Origin: Delphinapterus leucas
Lineage: Eukaryota > Chordata > Mammalia > Artiodactyla > Monodontidae
NCBI RefSeq assembly: GCF_002288925.2
Contig: NW_022098076.1
Span: forward strand, 91,605,933 to 91,669,932
Direction: 5' to 3'
DNA: 64,000 nt
The notes under the pieces are model-generated. The model saw only the letters and a program-made list of their open reading frames with translations, made no database searches and was not told where the DNA came from. Below, piece after piece: positions 22,336 to 34,988 of the stretch; within the stretch, counting starts at the first letter, position 1; each line of letters starts with the position of its first letter. The position numbers were made by a program, and so were the translations under genes.

Positions 22336-25300
22336 TCTATTATCTGTGAAGTTGCAGGGAGAGCAGGGCAGTGGGTCAGAATGGGAAGGGAGCTTGCATT
22401 TCTCAAGGAAATGGAGACACATGCACAGACTGGTGGCCCTTGTCAAGCTGCTCTGGTTACCAGTGTGCACCCTCTGTGAGAGACAGGGTTTCCTGTCTGC
22501 TGAGTCATGGCTGGGCATTCTCCTGCTTGTGACCCAGAAAGAAAAGCCTTTGGTGGTGGTGGCAGAGGTGGGGGCAGGGGTTGCCCTCTGAGGTCTATCT
22601 TGGCTGTCACTCACCACTCCCTTCCTTGACCCTCGTGGTGTGAAAAGATAAGGGGGCCTGTTGATCAGCCTCTCGAACCTTGCCTCCTCCGGCTTATCCC
22701 ATTTCCCCAGCTTGTGGCCCCTCCCCTGTGACTGGGTCCCCCTCTAATTGTGTAGTTGGACATGGCTTTTTGTTGGAGTTACAGAGTCACCATCATGATG
22801 CTCTGATATCAGGAGGGCTGCTTCTCTCTGCTTCTCTTTTCTCTACGACCATGCTGCCCATGCCAGTGTCCTTCTGTGGAAGATCCCATCCTGTCTCTTG
22901 CCTGGTGTTTGAGTCCAAGGCTGTAAAAGAGGCGTGAGGGACAGGTCACCAAGCAGGTGTGCCCTCTCATGCCACATCTGGCTGGTTCCCGGGGCAGTGC
23001 AGATGGCTTCCATTAAACAGAGACTCAGAGTTACAATGAGGCATAGAGTAAAAGGATGCTCCAGACTTGAGCATCTCCTGGACAAGGCCACGTGGCGCTC
23101 ACCCAACAGCATTAGTTGGAAAAATGTCTGTTTCTATAAGATTCTGTCTTCAGTTTCGTGTAGAGAGCCTTTCTAACCTAATTATGTGTGTCAACTCCAT
23201 GGCTGTCTCAGTGCTCTTAGGTTAACCTTCACAAACGGTCAAATTCTGATGGCTTTATGGGCTGTCTCAGGGAGTCCTCGGGTTACACTAGACATGACTG
23301 ATTGCTGCGTGATGGAATTGCACCGAGCAGCCCGCTGACCTCTAATAGGCACGTTAATGGTGATTGAGCCTTGGCACCACCTTGCCGTTTGGCCCTTGTG
23401 TTGCGTGTGTCCATTAAAGTATGGATAATCGCGGACATGTCTAGCAAATTACAGAGTGACCTGAACTGGTTCCAAGTTATGAGTACTTGGTGAGTTTGCT
23501 TAAGAGGGAGTCTCGCAATTAGCGCCAAAGTCATTCTCATATTCCACCGCCCACCCCTCACCTCCCCACTCCCCAACCCAGCCCTGGGTTAAGCGAAGGG
23601 ATTACAAATTAACCCAGTTAGGTTGGCCATCAAGGTAAAATCATGCACAATGTCTCCTTGGAAATCCTGAAACATGAAAAGGCATTTGTTCCTTTTATTC
23701 ACTTTTCTCAGCTGTTTCTCATCTGGGATAAACGTAAAGGTGCAACAGGAGTGCGAAGGGAGTTTCATGTTTATATCAAGTTATTTGATGTGTTTAAATA
23801 TTAAAGGCCTCTTTGGAGCCTGTCTAGGTCATTGTAGCTTTTCTTTCATGTTTATGAAGCCCTTTCTCCTCCTGATGGGTCCCGGAGATGCCATTTGCTA
23901 AACCTCTCTCTCTTTGCCCTGGGGAATTCTAGTGGAGGATATACTTGCAAACCTGTGGTTATCTTTCATCAAAAGTGGTCGTTTATTTTTCAATGTTAAG
24001 GAAGCAGTGACCCGAATGTCTAAAGTCAAGCTATGAAGCTTCTTTATTGTCGTTCTTCCTGTTACTAAAGATAAATTATAAGCTCATTTCATGGAGGGAG
24101 GTAAAGTAGAACCGGTTGTTTTGGGGAGACATTATCAATATTCAACCACAATAAAACATTAATGGGTAAAAGCAATCCTGATAGACAGTAAAGATTAGCC
24201 TCATAGTATAAGGCAGGTTACTCTCTAGTTGAGAAGACTTGAAGAAAAATAAATCACCTTTCCCTCTTCTGGGAGATAACGTCTGGTGGTGTTTGATGTT
24301 AGGTACAGTGTGTATTCTTTAGAGTTCAGTGTTTAGAGCATTAAGGTTTCCTGTGCTACTTTGCAGCTACACTGTCTCTTACAAAAAAAGCAAACTCAGA
24401 ATTTACTCAGACTCCCCTTTGCCTTGCCCAGAGTCAGATTGTCTGGTTGTCTTGCCAAAAATGTTTTAACCCTTTGGCATTTATGGGACAAGAGTAAATA
24501 AGTTTCATCAGAGTCCAAGCCAGGTGGTGTGGCATGGGAGAAGCAGCGGGGGACTAGTGGTATGTCCTAGGTGGCTTGGGCTTGTTTGCCAGAGCTGATT
24601 GTCACATTTTCAGATGCTGTGAGAGCTAGATGACTTCACAATGGTAACTTGAAATTGGTCATGGTGGGAGTATTTACACCACGGCAATTGGCAAGTAATT
24701 TACACCATGGCAATTGGCAAGTGCTGCAAATCAGGGTTGCCCCACCCCAGTCACCTGGGAAGTTGTTAACATGTATCAGCTCACCACTGCCCAGTCTAGA
24801 ATACTGTAGATCACAGCCTGGCACAGAGGCCACCTCCACCATCTGACTCACACAGGGAAATGGGTCATTCCTAAGGAAGTGCTTTGGAAAACACTAAGGC
24901 TATGGGGGGTCAGGGACTGAAGGGAGCTGGGTTGTTTTATCAGCAGCCTTTGCAGCTGGGATTCTGTCACTCACACCCTGGTTCTGTTAAGTTCTGGGAC
25001 CAGAGAAGCTTCTCTGCTCTGGGTTGCTTTCCTGGGCTCAGAGTCACCCAGCGTTTCAAATAGAGATGGATGAACTCCTGAGACAGCAGGATGTCCCGAG
25101 GGGCAGCAGGTGGTGAAGTGGGTTTGCACTCCTCAGTCCTGACACCCAGACTGGTGTGGCTGTCATAGAGAAGGTCCAGGTAGAAAAGTTTTAGGAATAA
25201 AAACATTTCAGGAATTTGTTTAAAATCTCTCATTTTAATCTTAGCCACTGACTTTTCCGTATAAAAGACAATCAAGCTAAAAAGATGTTTTTGAGAGGCC

Positions 25301-26097
25301 TCAGGCAGGCAGGGAGGAAATCATCTCCTTGGCTTTATATCCAATCTTCTGGGCTTCGAGAATGAAATTTTACAATGTGTTGGATGTGAATGGCATGTCT
25401 CTTCTTCCTGTGGGTTTCCCAGTTAATTGCAAACCAGAATCAGATGCTTTGAAATCTCAGGTCAGGCTTTCCCCTACATCCTTAACCCAATCCACAATTC
25501 TGGCTGTACTACAGGCAGCAATGAGGCATCTGAAAGCTGGCTCTCAATTTTTAAAAAACGTTTTTTGTTTTCACCAGCCAGCCATTTATGTGAGGACGTC
25601 TGAGCCCCCACTATCTTATTCCATTTAAATTAAACCTGGGCTCTTTTATTTCCTCTCTCTTCCCGCCAGCTGAAATTATAGGAAACCACAATTTGCAGGT
25701 GGAAAGAACATTTTGTGAAGTTCAGTTGCTAAGCTGTCTGCTATGAACGCTCTCAGCCAGAAAGGGCAATCCTCCAGAAATAAGGTTTCAGGAATCTTCC
25801 CCTCTGCTCCGTTCACCCATTCCCGCTACTGCTTTCATTTCAAGGGGGACTGGACATTTTTTGCAATTTCATCTTCACCGTCATAACCCTTTCAGGGTTG
25901 ATTTTATTACTCACTGAGAACTTTCAAAATACCAAGTTTTATTGTTTGCTTGTTTGTTAAATTAGTCTTAGGCTCTTAGCGGTTTCACCATCTGAATTAA
26001 GCAGACTATTTGGGAAAAGGTAGGAAATTCATGGAATTATTAAGGTTTGAACCTTGCTATTGGAAGCACCCTAATCCAACATTCTACCCTAGTGGGC
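22336..26097. other. Stretch with no gene recognised
   Basis: Largely unique. Around 24,730-24,900 there is a weak resemblance to decayed hAT MITEs (CCAGTCACCTGGGAAGTTGT ... GGAAAACACTAAGG). No exon with a recognisable protein. Confidence 0.5.
24672..24723 (+). repeat. 26-bp tandem duplication
   Basis: Two adjacent copies of ATTTACACCACGGCAATTGG plus CAAGTA; the second copy has T for C in CACCATGG. Exact period 26. Confidence 0.95.
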
Positions 26098-26292
26098 CTC
26101 ACCCATGGTGACTTTGCTTCTCAAGGGACATTAGCAATGTCTGGGGGCATTTTCAGTTGTCACTGCCAGGAACAGAGTGCTACTGGCATCTGGTGGGCAG
26201 AGGCCAGGGATGCTGCTAAATATCCCACAATGCACAGGACCGCCCTAAGGAACAAATTATCAACTGGCCCATAGTCTGAGACTGAGACACCC
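26098..26292 (+). mobile_element. MER5A (hAT-Charlie MITE)
   Basis: GGTGACTTTGCTTCTCAAGG, GACATTAGCAATGTCTGGGG, GTGCTACTGGCATCTGGTGG, GGCCAGGGATGCTGCTAAAT and CCCACAATGCACAGGACCGC match the MER5A consensus in order, ending AGACTGAGACACCC. Non-coding, immobile, mammal-wide. Confidence 0.88.
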
Positions 26293-28563
26293 AGGTCTAC
26301 CAATGAATGCATCCCTTCCAGCCTTAGATGGGCAGCTCCAGGGATGGAGCAGTTCAATAAACTATTCACAGGAGCATCTCCCACCTGGACCCTCACCACA
26401 GCTTACCTAGCAGGTGGCCAGCTGGGAGAGCAAGAAAGGCCTGGAGACCCTGGCCCTGGGGACAGACCTCTGGGGACCCGGAAGCCTCAGGTGGCTGGCG
26501 GCTGTCTTCTGTGCTTGGAAGGGCATATGTGGATTTATTGAAAGAGATTGGACTTGGTCTGTGTGACTTCAGAGGCAGGTTTAGAAACGGTAGGTCGTAG
26601 TTACGGTGAGGTCAGATTTGGCTCCGTGAGGATGGGCGTACTAAGTCCCAGTTCCCTCTTTTCGTTTCTGTTAAGTTCACAGTTAAGGAAATCTTGAAGT
26701 TTCCTTCATATGCTGTGTTTACTAATGTCTCCAGCTCCCTGTTTCACCTTGTTCTTGTGTAGTTGATATATTGGCCCGAGTGTGGTCCTCATCAGGCTGG
26801 GGGTGGGGGGGACGTGGGGGGACAGAGAATGATGAAACTCCAAAGCAGGCCTGCGAGACACTTCAAGTTCACAAGCACAGTCTCCCTGCCTTTCCTCCTG
26901 CTGGAACAGCTTCAGTGTCCCATCAGTGGGACAGGCTATCGGGGCCAGACCTGTGAATCTTGCCCGAAAGGTAAAAGGAAAAAGCCAGACATGAATTTAA
27001 AGTTTAGGACACGTGTGGGGAATGAGTGTGTGTGGACGGCTCATAGCATATCACTGGCTCTTCAGAAACTCTGGATCGCCCTGCAATAAAAACACCCAGC
27101 ATCCCGCGCTGGGCTGAGAAGGGCTTTGAGCGTCTCCTGGGGGCGTCTTTGAAAGGCTGCCCAGACCGCAGGCCTGATGGCGGAGGCGCGTGGCTGACAG
27201 TTTAACAGGACCTGCTCTGAGTCCTGAGCTCACAGAATGGAAACCTGGGAATCATTTCCCTCTGGAGGACCGCACTTTGCTCCTTTCCACCGCCTGCCCC
27301 ACCCCTGAGCAGATGCTGCCTCATCCGGCTAGATGTTTGTTTGCACAGCAGCCGCGGAGGCTGAATATCAAGGGCAGAGCTGAGTCTGCTTCTCTGAGGG
27401 TGGGGCCCGGGAATGTCCGCACAAGGGTCGTTGTTGCTGCACTAATACCGTTCGAGACGAATACTGCCGCTTTTATGCAGATGGATTCTTAAGCACTCTA
27501 CAAGCTTTATCGTGTCGTTCAAACGAGGTTTAACACTTTAATTTGTCTATCGTTGAGCGTGGCTTCTGGGTGATTCATGGGTTTTTTTTGACCACACACA
27601 GTAACAGGATATTGATCGTGGACAGCATAGAACCAGGGGTTTCAGCTGAGCTTAAAAGAAGCCAGGCGTTGGTCTGCATTGGAAAAGCGCTGAGACCAGC
27701 ATCGTCCTGTCGTACGTGGCGTGAGCCTGTGATGAACAAGGTGAACTTGAAGATAAAGAGACTGCTGGAGCATTTTACACGTCCATGGGTTATTCTGTAC
27801 AAAACTGTCTACACAGCCACGTGGGATGCCAATTTAAAGACAGAAAAATCCTCAGAGGAGTGACTGTCTGGAGAGCAGGGACCTAAGGGGTCCTACAGGC
27901 AAAGGGGCCTCCAGGACCATCTGAGGGGTTTCTACTTGGGAGCTGAAAGGTCAGGGGAGGCTGTACCCCGGTCCCTGCCACCTGCTTCTCACCGGTTTCA
28001 CGTACTGTAATTCTGTACAGGGTTTCAGCTGGAGGAAAGGTTCCACTGGTAAAGGAAAGAAAAATAAAATTTGTATACCTCATGTGTTCAGTGCCTGATA
28101 TTATAGGTGATGAACAGAGAGGTTGTGTGAGTGGTTTGAAGTCACACAGCTAATAATTGGCCAAGCTGAAGCAGGACAGAGCTCTCTGTGCTGCCAGCCC
28201 AAGGGGCCACCAATGACAGCACCAATTTCAGAAGGAGGGGCAACCCTTTCAGGCTGCAGGACTGGCCTCGGGTGGGTTTCTAAGGAAGAGCCACTTTTCT
28301 TTTCCTTTGAGTTAAAGGATGGCAGATGGGTCGTGAGCCATGGGGTAGGGAGGGAGGGGTTGGTGCCTCTACTGAGGGGCATGCGATGAAGGGGCCTTTG
28401 AATTTAATTGATTGCATCCTCTTTGCCCTGGGACACTGACCTCAGCTGGCTGCACGGGTTGAACGTAGCCTGTGATTGCATTTGCTCAGAGGGGTCTTCA
28501 CTCGAATGAAAGTTCCCGCAGTCAGGATTTCTGTGTCATCTCATCCATCCCTGAGAATATGCC
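26293..28563. other. Stretch with no gene recognised; decayed MIR piece near 28,095-28,175
   Basis: Mostly unique DNA. At 28,095-28,175 the phrases GTGATGAACAGAGAGGTTG and GAAGTCACACAGCTAATAAT match the antisense MIR core. A 106-codon plus frame at 27,543-27,863 has no recognisable domain. Confidence 0.5.
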
Positions 28564-29022
28564 TGTGGTGGTGGAATAATTGCCCCCCAAAGATGCCCCT
28601 GTCCTTGTCCCTGGAACCAGTGAATGTGTTAGGTTACGTGGCAAAGGGCAATTGAGGTTGCTAATCAGTTGACCTTAAAATAGGGAGATTATCTGGGTCA
28701 TACGGGTGGGCCCGGTGTCCTCCCGGGTCTTGAAAGTGGGAGAGGAGGGCAGACGACTCATCCAGCAGAAAAGCAGACGTGGGCACAGAAGCAGAGGCCG
28801 GAACTATACAGCTGTTGGCCACGAGCAAAGGAATGCGGGCGGCCTCTGGAAGCTGGCAACGGCCAGGGAACGTGTGACAGGGAAGGCAGCCGTGCTGACA
28901 CGTGCCTTCCGTCCAGTGGAGCCCGTGTCAGACCTCCAGCCTCCAGAACTGTAAGGTGAGAGGTTGGCGCTGCTGTAAGCCACTGAGTGGTCACGTGTTG
29001 CAGCAGCGCGGGGAAACTAACA
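28564..29022 (+). mobile_element. MaLR-type (MLT1-like) LTR
   Basis: Same family type as the element at 6,169: start TGTGGTGGTGGAATAATTGC, then CCTGGAACCAGTGAATGTGT, GGTTACGTGGCAAAGGGCAA, GGAGATTATCTGGGTCATAC, GCGGCCTCTGGAAGCTGGCA, CAGCCTCCAGAACTGTAAGG and the end GGGGAAACTAACATG. The AGCCACTGAGTGG segment corresponds to the conserved AAGCCAC motif near the 3' end. Confidence 0.75.
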
Positions 29023-29833
29023 TGATGCCCGCAGCATCCTTAGGCCGTTGCCGGTTCTCCCTGTGTGTGCAGGGGGCTGAGGCAGTGTGGCTCCTACTGT
29101 CTTGGACGGCGTGAGTTTTGCCATGGTGCCCGCCTGAACACAGGTGCCCTTGCCTTTGAGAGGCTCCAGGCGTGCGGACTAGATCAGTTCTGGCCACTGC
29201 CACAGCTGACCGCAAGGACAGGCTGGGATGGAGGGAAAACCCTATTGACCACACAACGGGAAGGACCCTGCTGTTTGCTAAGCTGGGCACAGTCACCTGT
29301 GAGTTTCAACCATTCTCCCAACAGATTTGAAGTTTTATAGGTGCGTGGCCCAAACACCAGTAAGCGGCTGAGCTGAGGGGTTAGCCCAGGCGCCTGACTC
29401 AAAGGCCTTGTATATTTCTCTATTCAATATTCATTCATTCAGTTGTTTATTCAACAAGTATCACGGCCCCCACCATGAGCCGGGTATGACATTAGGGGCC
29501 AGGGTCCAGGATGCAGAGCACAGCTGCATTCCTATACCTTATAACACACACCCTGTGTCCAAGGGCCACACCTTAGCCAGGCAGGTAACAGGAAGGACTG
29601 AATGGCGTAGGAGGGGACTGAGATGTGGACAACGGTGATGTGGCCACCTGTGCCGTAGCTCCTCTAATGATCACCATGTACGGATGCAGGTCCAGGCTTT
29701 TTTTTTTTTAATCACTTGGCTTTTCGGAGGAAGCCAGATATATGGATTTTTTCTTTAATGTGAAATATTTAACAAATATTTAAAATTAAAATGAATAAAA
29801 ATATTGACAACTAATGCAATTTTCAAATAGTGG
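29023..29833. other. Stretch with no gene recognised
   Basis: Contains a TTCATTCATTCAGTTGTTTA stretch near 29,430 typical of decayed L2/MIR-like DNA, and a T13 tract at 29,698-29,710. Nothing else recognised. Confidence 0.5.
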
Positions 29834-29904
29834 AACTCATAAGAACCTGCAGTATAAAAAAATAAAATTCAAAAATAAATAAATAAATTTATTTAAAAAA
29901 AAAT
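29834..29904 (+). mobile_element. Minimal L1 3' tail
   Basis: AACTCATAAGAACCTGCAGT followed by an ATAAAAAAATAAAATTC-type A-rich tail is the last 30 bp or so plus tail of the same L1 3' end seen at 39,760-39,840. An extremely 5'-truncated insertion. Confidence 0.65.
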
Positions 29905-32856
29905 CGTGGAGACCAACAGAACGCTTCTGGGGACTGGATTTAATCTGTCAGCCTCTAGGTCCAAAGCCTCTGGACGGGTCAGAGCTGGTTTTGCTCAAAT
30001 TGGAGCAAATGACAAATGTAACATGGGAAGGAAGGAGTGAGGGTCAGGAACAATTTGAGGCCACTCAGCACCGGCCTTGATGGAATCCACAGACTGCCCT
30101 CTGCAGCTCCTGTGTGATGGTGGGAAGTAATTACATGCAGACAGTGCTGGGTGGCCGAGAAGAGCCCTTGCAGGAGGAATTTCTACATTAACTGATAGAA
30201 TTGTGTTGCTGTCCTCAGCGGAGAGAAAAATATAACAGGTCAAGACGAAGGCACTCTTCCTCTGATTCTTCACTTCAGCACTTCTCCTTAGGAAATCAAA
30301 GTTGAATCTTCAGCTAACATTAGAGGGCAAGTTTTGCGTGACCTGTGGCTCACACCCCTGTTTTAAATAAATCTGCAGACTCCAGAACGTGGGCAGTGGG
30401 GCTCTGTTCTGGCCCCGCCAACCACACAGGTCAGCATACCTAAATTCCCGTGCTCTTGGCAGGACCGTAACCCTGCCCACCTGGGGAGACTGCCACTGTC
30501 GCTCAGATGGAGCCAGCAGCTGGAGGGGAGGCGTGGGGTCAGCTTCCCCTTCTCCATCTACAAGGAGAGGGTGGGGGAAGCTGGGGCTCCTGGGCACAAT
30601 GCCAAGGGCAGCTCCTTGCTGGGACTCAGGAAGGCTGTGGGGTCGATCACTGGTGTCCCCTGCCCCCTGCCAAGGTCTGATAGAATTGAACAGGGCATGT
30701 GCTTAGCTCTGACTTGTGAGCAGAAGTTCATCGTGTCCAAGTGGGGCATTTATTTGCCCTGGCTTTCTTCCTTGAGCCCAGTTTGAGGTGGTGGCTGCTC
30801 CATCAGCCGGATTCCCTGGGTAACTGAGAGCCTCCAGCTGCCCTTCAGTGGACGTGAGTATAAGTGAGAAATGACTTTGTTATTTAGGCACTGAGATGTG
30901 GGGATTGTTCGTTACGTAGCATAACCTAGTTTCTCCTGACAGATACATGGGCCAGCTCTGTCATCCACTGCCCCTCCCTCTCACTGGTCAGTGGTCCATA
31001 TGATCATAGCCAAGGTCTCACCATTTCCTGGAGCTCCCGACTCTGAACCACTTGTTCAGGCCACCCAGGTGACCTCTTAATAACTAAATCTCAGGAACTC
31101 ACTCTTTGTCTAGGCTCCTTGCTGCATTCTGGTGGTCCCTGGGGATACGTGTTCCAAGACCACCCTGGAGGTCATTTTCACGGCAGCTGTCAGTCACCCT
31201 GAATCAAGTTCAGCACCTTTGCAGGTCACCTCTGCACATTGTAAGTCTGCTTCTCTCAGGCTTCCTGCTACCCCTGCACCTGGCTTCTCCCCGGTGTGGA
31301 CACGGCCCCTTTCACAATTACCCAAAGGACAGCAAAGGTGGAGCTGTCGCAGCTCATATAACTTGACTGAAGCCCAGGCCAGCAGGGAGATTGTGATGTA
31401 GAAAAGTCAACTTAACGTGGACTTGCAGCCATTCCTTTCCCAGCGGGGTCCCCCCTGGCTCCACCTGCCCTCAGTTCACCCCCTGTTGCCATGTGTCAGG
31501 CACCTGCCTCCTACCTCCTGGCCTGGGCCTGCAATGTCCATGCCCTCTTTTTCCGAGGTCCACACCAACCCCCCTCCGGGCACTTTGATGGAGGACCAGA
31601 CTTCCTTCTCATCCCCAGGGTCCTGCTGGTCTCCCCATCACAACAATTTTCCAAATTACAAATCTGCCAGCAACCAAAACAGCTTTTGATACTCTTTACT
31701 GCACACAGCTGAGCTCTTCCTTGAATTTCTCCAACATTCCTATCCAGGAAGAGGATATTGGCTTTCCCTTGCAAAGTGATTATTAGACTGTTTGATATTA
31801 CTCGTTTTTCCAAAGCAGAGTAGCAATCTCTCTTCTAGGACAAATCCAAATGCCAGCTAGAGAGACAGGAACCCTGCCGCCACTTTCATGGCATCTCCCA
31901 ATTTTTCCAGCAAGTGAGGTTTCCGAAGCTTGGTGCTCAGCCTGACTTGGAGCAGTGCGTTACCTGCAATCTCCGTGGCCTCACCACACATCTGAGCCTG
32001 GGACCCATGGTGGATCATCACACCGGGGTCCCCGTCCCCCAGTGGAGTCCCCTGACCACCAGGAAGGCGGCCACGTCAGGGAGATGCTGATGGCTTCGTA
32101 GCACTGCCCACCCTCCCTTGCACCAGACTGGTGGCCTGGGTCACCAGGGCCTGGAGGGCCTGGGTCTTCATGGCACGGGATTCTACCGGGCCGGAGGGGG
32201 TGTGCAGGGTCATTCCCTATTTCCTTCAGCTCATTCTACTCCATGGCCTGTGACAGGAATCTGTGCTGCTCTTCCGGAGCAGGGATGGAGATGCCAGACA
32301 GCATCACATTAGACCTCCCAGATCTCCTTTCGCAGGCACCTGGGTTGTAGAAAGGCCTAACACCTCTGCTGTCCCAGCACCTCTCTGGACCTGAGGTGGA
32401 ACTTCTGACCATTGACAAGGCACCTGCTATACCAAGGCCAGGAGCTGTGCAGTGGGGGTGGTCCCATGGACTCTTGGTTGGATTTTGCTTGCACCCCGCT
32501 GTGCTCACAGCTTCTCAAGAGCCTAAAGGAATGTTTGTGTCAGCCCTGATTCTGGCCTCCCAATGCAGGGGACAGGGCGGGGCTTATGGCTGCTAATACA
32601 AGGCAGCAGTGTACATTATAAATGTGATGGAACCACAGCAAACAACGCTTCGGAAATAGAAAAAGGACTAGGATTACTAACGAATCTTTGACCTGAGCAC
32701 ACCCATTGTTTTCACTTGTCTGCCTTCTCTTCCCATCTATTTTCTTTATATCATTATATCATTTCACATCACAGCCCAAGCACTTTCCATATTAACATAC
32801 AGTGTCCTTAACCACCTTTTTAATGGTTTATAACTTACCACTATTCAACTAATCAT
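29905..32856. other. Stretch with no gene recognised
   Basis: GC-moderate to rich unique DNA. Open frames up to 105 codons overlap on both strands (for example 30,389-30,706 plus and 30,597-30,310 minus). No repeats recognised with confidence. Confidence 0.5.
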
Positions 32857-32940
32857 TGCAGGTTAAATTGTGTCTCTCCCAGATTCATATATTGGGGTCC
32901 TAACCCCCAGGATGTGACCTTATTTGGAGATAGAGTCTTT

Positions 32941-33061
32941 TTTTTTTTTTCAGGCCACGCCATGCAGCATGCGGGATCTTAGTTCCTTGACAAGGGATTG
33001 AACCCATGCCCCCTGCCTTGGGAGTGTGGAGTCTGAACCACTGGACCGCCAGGGAAGTCCA
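32941..33061 (-). mobile_element. Short CHR-type tRNA-derived SINE
   Basis: Antisense, T tail on the left, head CTGGACCGCCAGGGAAGTCC on the right. The body has GCGGGATCTTAGTTCCTTGA and GGGATTGAACCCATGCCCCC (box B in antisense). It is flanked by AGATAGAGTCTTT (32,928-32,940) and AGATAGGGTCTTT (33,062-33,074), one mismatch. It belongs to a shorter, different subfamily from the SINEs at 47,665 and 61,355. Confidence 0.92.
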
Positions 33062-33124
33062 AGATAGGGTCTTTATAGAGGAAATCAAGTAAAAATAAGG
33101 TCATCAGGGTGACCCTAATCCAAT

Positions 33125-33640
33125 TTTACCATCCAGGGTCCTTGGCCTTCCCCAAACAATAGAAATTGACTAGAGGCTAGACAAGAAATTCAGGCAAGGC
33201 TTTATTGGGGCCCCTGCTGCAGCAGGGGAATCGAGCACAAATGGCAGGTTCCCTTGCTTGCTAGCTCCCCGAGGTGGGGCGAGCTTATTTCTTATATGGG
33301 GTGAGGGTAGGGGTGTGTCCAAGGGTCGGGCGGGAGGGGTGGCTTAGGTGTTTTGCCCACCCCTTTGGTGGTGTGGTGTGCAGGGGGCATGCGCAGTACC
33401 CTGTTTTTGCTCCCAACACCCTGTTTTTGCTCCAGGCTCTTCAAAAGTACGAGTTGGGTTTTTTGGCTTCTTTGTATTTTGGGGTCCAGAATTTGCCCCA
33501 ACTGCACATGCACACACTTATTTTTAGTCCCATACAGTTTCTTTGTATTTTATTGCTCCAGGAGAGGTATGTCCACGTGCAAGCACCGCAGCAAAGGGTC
33601 CCAGGTCCCAGTAAAATGTCCCAGGTCCCAGCCTGTCTCA
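33125..33640 (-). mobile_element. Solo ERV LTR nested in the MaLR LTR
   Basis: On the reverse strand it starts TGAGACAGGCTGGGACC. An AATAAAGCCTTGCCTGAA polyadenylation region lies near its 3' end (about 33,210-33,193). It is flanked by CAAT on both sides (33,121-33,124; 33,641-33,644), a 4-bp target duplication as made by gammaretrovirus-like class I integrases. The 3' terminus reads GGTAAA rather than ending in CA, so it has probably mutated. Two internal 20-bp-period direct repeats are present (33,398/33,418 and 33,598/33,618). No internal viral genes. Confidence 0.82.
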
Positions 33641-33919
33641 CAATGACTGGTATCCTTATAAAGAGTGGGAAATCTGGACACAGAGACAGAAATGCACAGA
33701 GGGAAGGTGACATGAAGAGACACAGGGAGAAGACACAGGCCAAGGAGAGAGGCAGGAACAGAGGCCCTGCTGACACCATGATCTCGGACTTCCAGGCTCC
33801 AGGGCTGAGACACAATGAATTTCTGTTGCTTCAAGCCACCTAGTCTATGGTTCTTTGTTACAGCAGCCCTAGCAAACTAACTTTTCATGTGTTTGGCTGT
33901 TATAAATAATCTATGAGTT

Positions 33920-34051
33920 ATACTCAATATCTTGTAATAACTATAATGGAAAAGAACCTGAAAAAGAATATGTATATGTGTAGCTGATTCGCTTTGCTGT
34001 ACACTTGAAACTAGTGCACTGTAAATTAATTATACTGCAATTTCAAAAAGT
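33920..34051 (+). mobile_element. L1 3'UTR terminal fragment, sense
   Basis: GTAATAACTATAATGGAAAA, GAACCTGAAAAAGAATATGT and TTGCTGTACACTTGAAACTA match the terminal L1 3'UTR common in cetartiodactyls. It ends with GCAATTTCAAAAAG, a decayed tail. Confidence 0.85.
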
Positions 34052-34950
34052 AATCTGTGAGAGAATCTTGTGTAAACAAGAGTGGCAGGACTCAGCTCAC
34101 GTGTCCCCCCGGCCCCATAGCCCCTCCACACCCTGTTGCAGGAGGAGCCCCTCTCCGTGGGTCCTGGGCCTGTGCGCCCCGTCTCGGCGCTTCTCCCGGG
34201 TGCTGTGCTCACAACGCCCGCTCCCCCACTCTGTGCATCCCTCGGTCCCAGCTCCGCTCAGGCGGACGCTCTCAGGTCTCCGCTGACCCAGGGTGTGGGT
34301 GGCTGTGATGCGAGTGCTTCCGGGCAGTGGCTGCACTTGGAGGCTGGTGGGGACAGTTTCGGGTTCCAGCTGGTCTTCCCTACGGCACGTGAGCCCTCAA
34401 GTGTGTGACCGGATGGGAAGCCGGCGGTGCCGGCCTCCACTCTGGCTGAAGTGGAGGGTCCAAGGGATAATGGCTGTGAGGTGGGACATTCAGCAGGGAA
34501 CGGATCCAGGGCCTACCAGGGGTGGCCAGCCGGGGAGGGCAGAAGACACATGACAAACACAAAGCACAGCCTGGGTGTGACAGCCCATCTGGGGCAAGTG
34601 CTGCTTTTTTGACAAGGAAGAATTTAACAGCCTGTTTGTGACAGCAAAGTGGAATTCACGAGCATTGGAGAAATGCTAAAAGTCTGCTGCTTCAAATTTT
34701 TCGATGTCAGTTTTTGAAATCAAAATGTCCGTTTTCTACAAATAATAAAAGGAATGGATGCTTGCTGGGCTGTTAAGTTTCCTCTTAAAAAAAAAAAAAG
34801 AGGTTCACTGAGCAGCAGGGAATTCGAGCCTCTTCCAAGTGGATTAGAGCTCACGGTGGGCCCCAGGGTCTAGCTGGACTCTGAAGGCCAAGGTCCAGGC
34901 CTGGGGGCTGAGCGAGCCTGGCTGAGAACCTCCCGTGTGAGGGTGTATAT

Positions 34951-34988
<38 letters not shown>

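Larger units (their letters stand above)
32857..33882 (+). mobile_element. MaLR-type LTR carrying two nested insertions
   Basis: Host LTR landmarks: GTTAAATTGTGTCTCTCCCA, AGATTCATATATTGGGGTCC, TAACCCCCAGGATGTGACCT, then after the SINE GGTCATCAGGGTGACCCTAA, then after the ERV LTR GACTGGTATCCTTATAAAGA, GAAATCTGGACACAGAGACA, GACTTCCAGGCTCCAGG, AATTTCTGTTGCTTCAAGCC and ACAGCAGCCCTAGCAAACTA. With both insertions removed the host is about 380-390 bp, normal for this family. Confidence 0.85.

Noticed and set aside
34741..34800. AATAAA followed by A13 as a processed pseudogene end
   Set aside because: About 40 bases separate the signal from the A tract, longer than normal, and no coding remnant or target duplication is visible.
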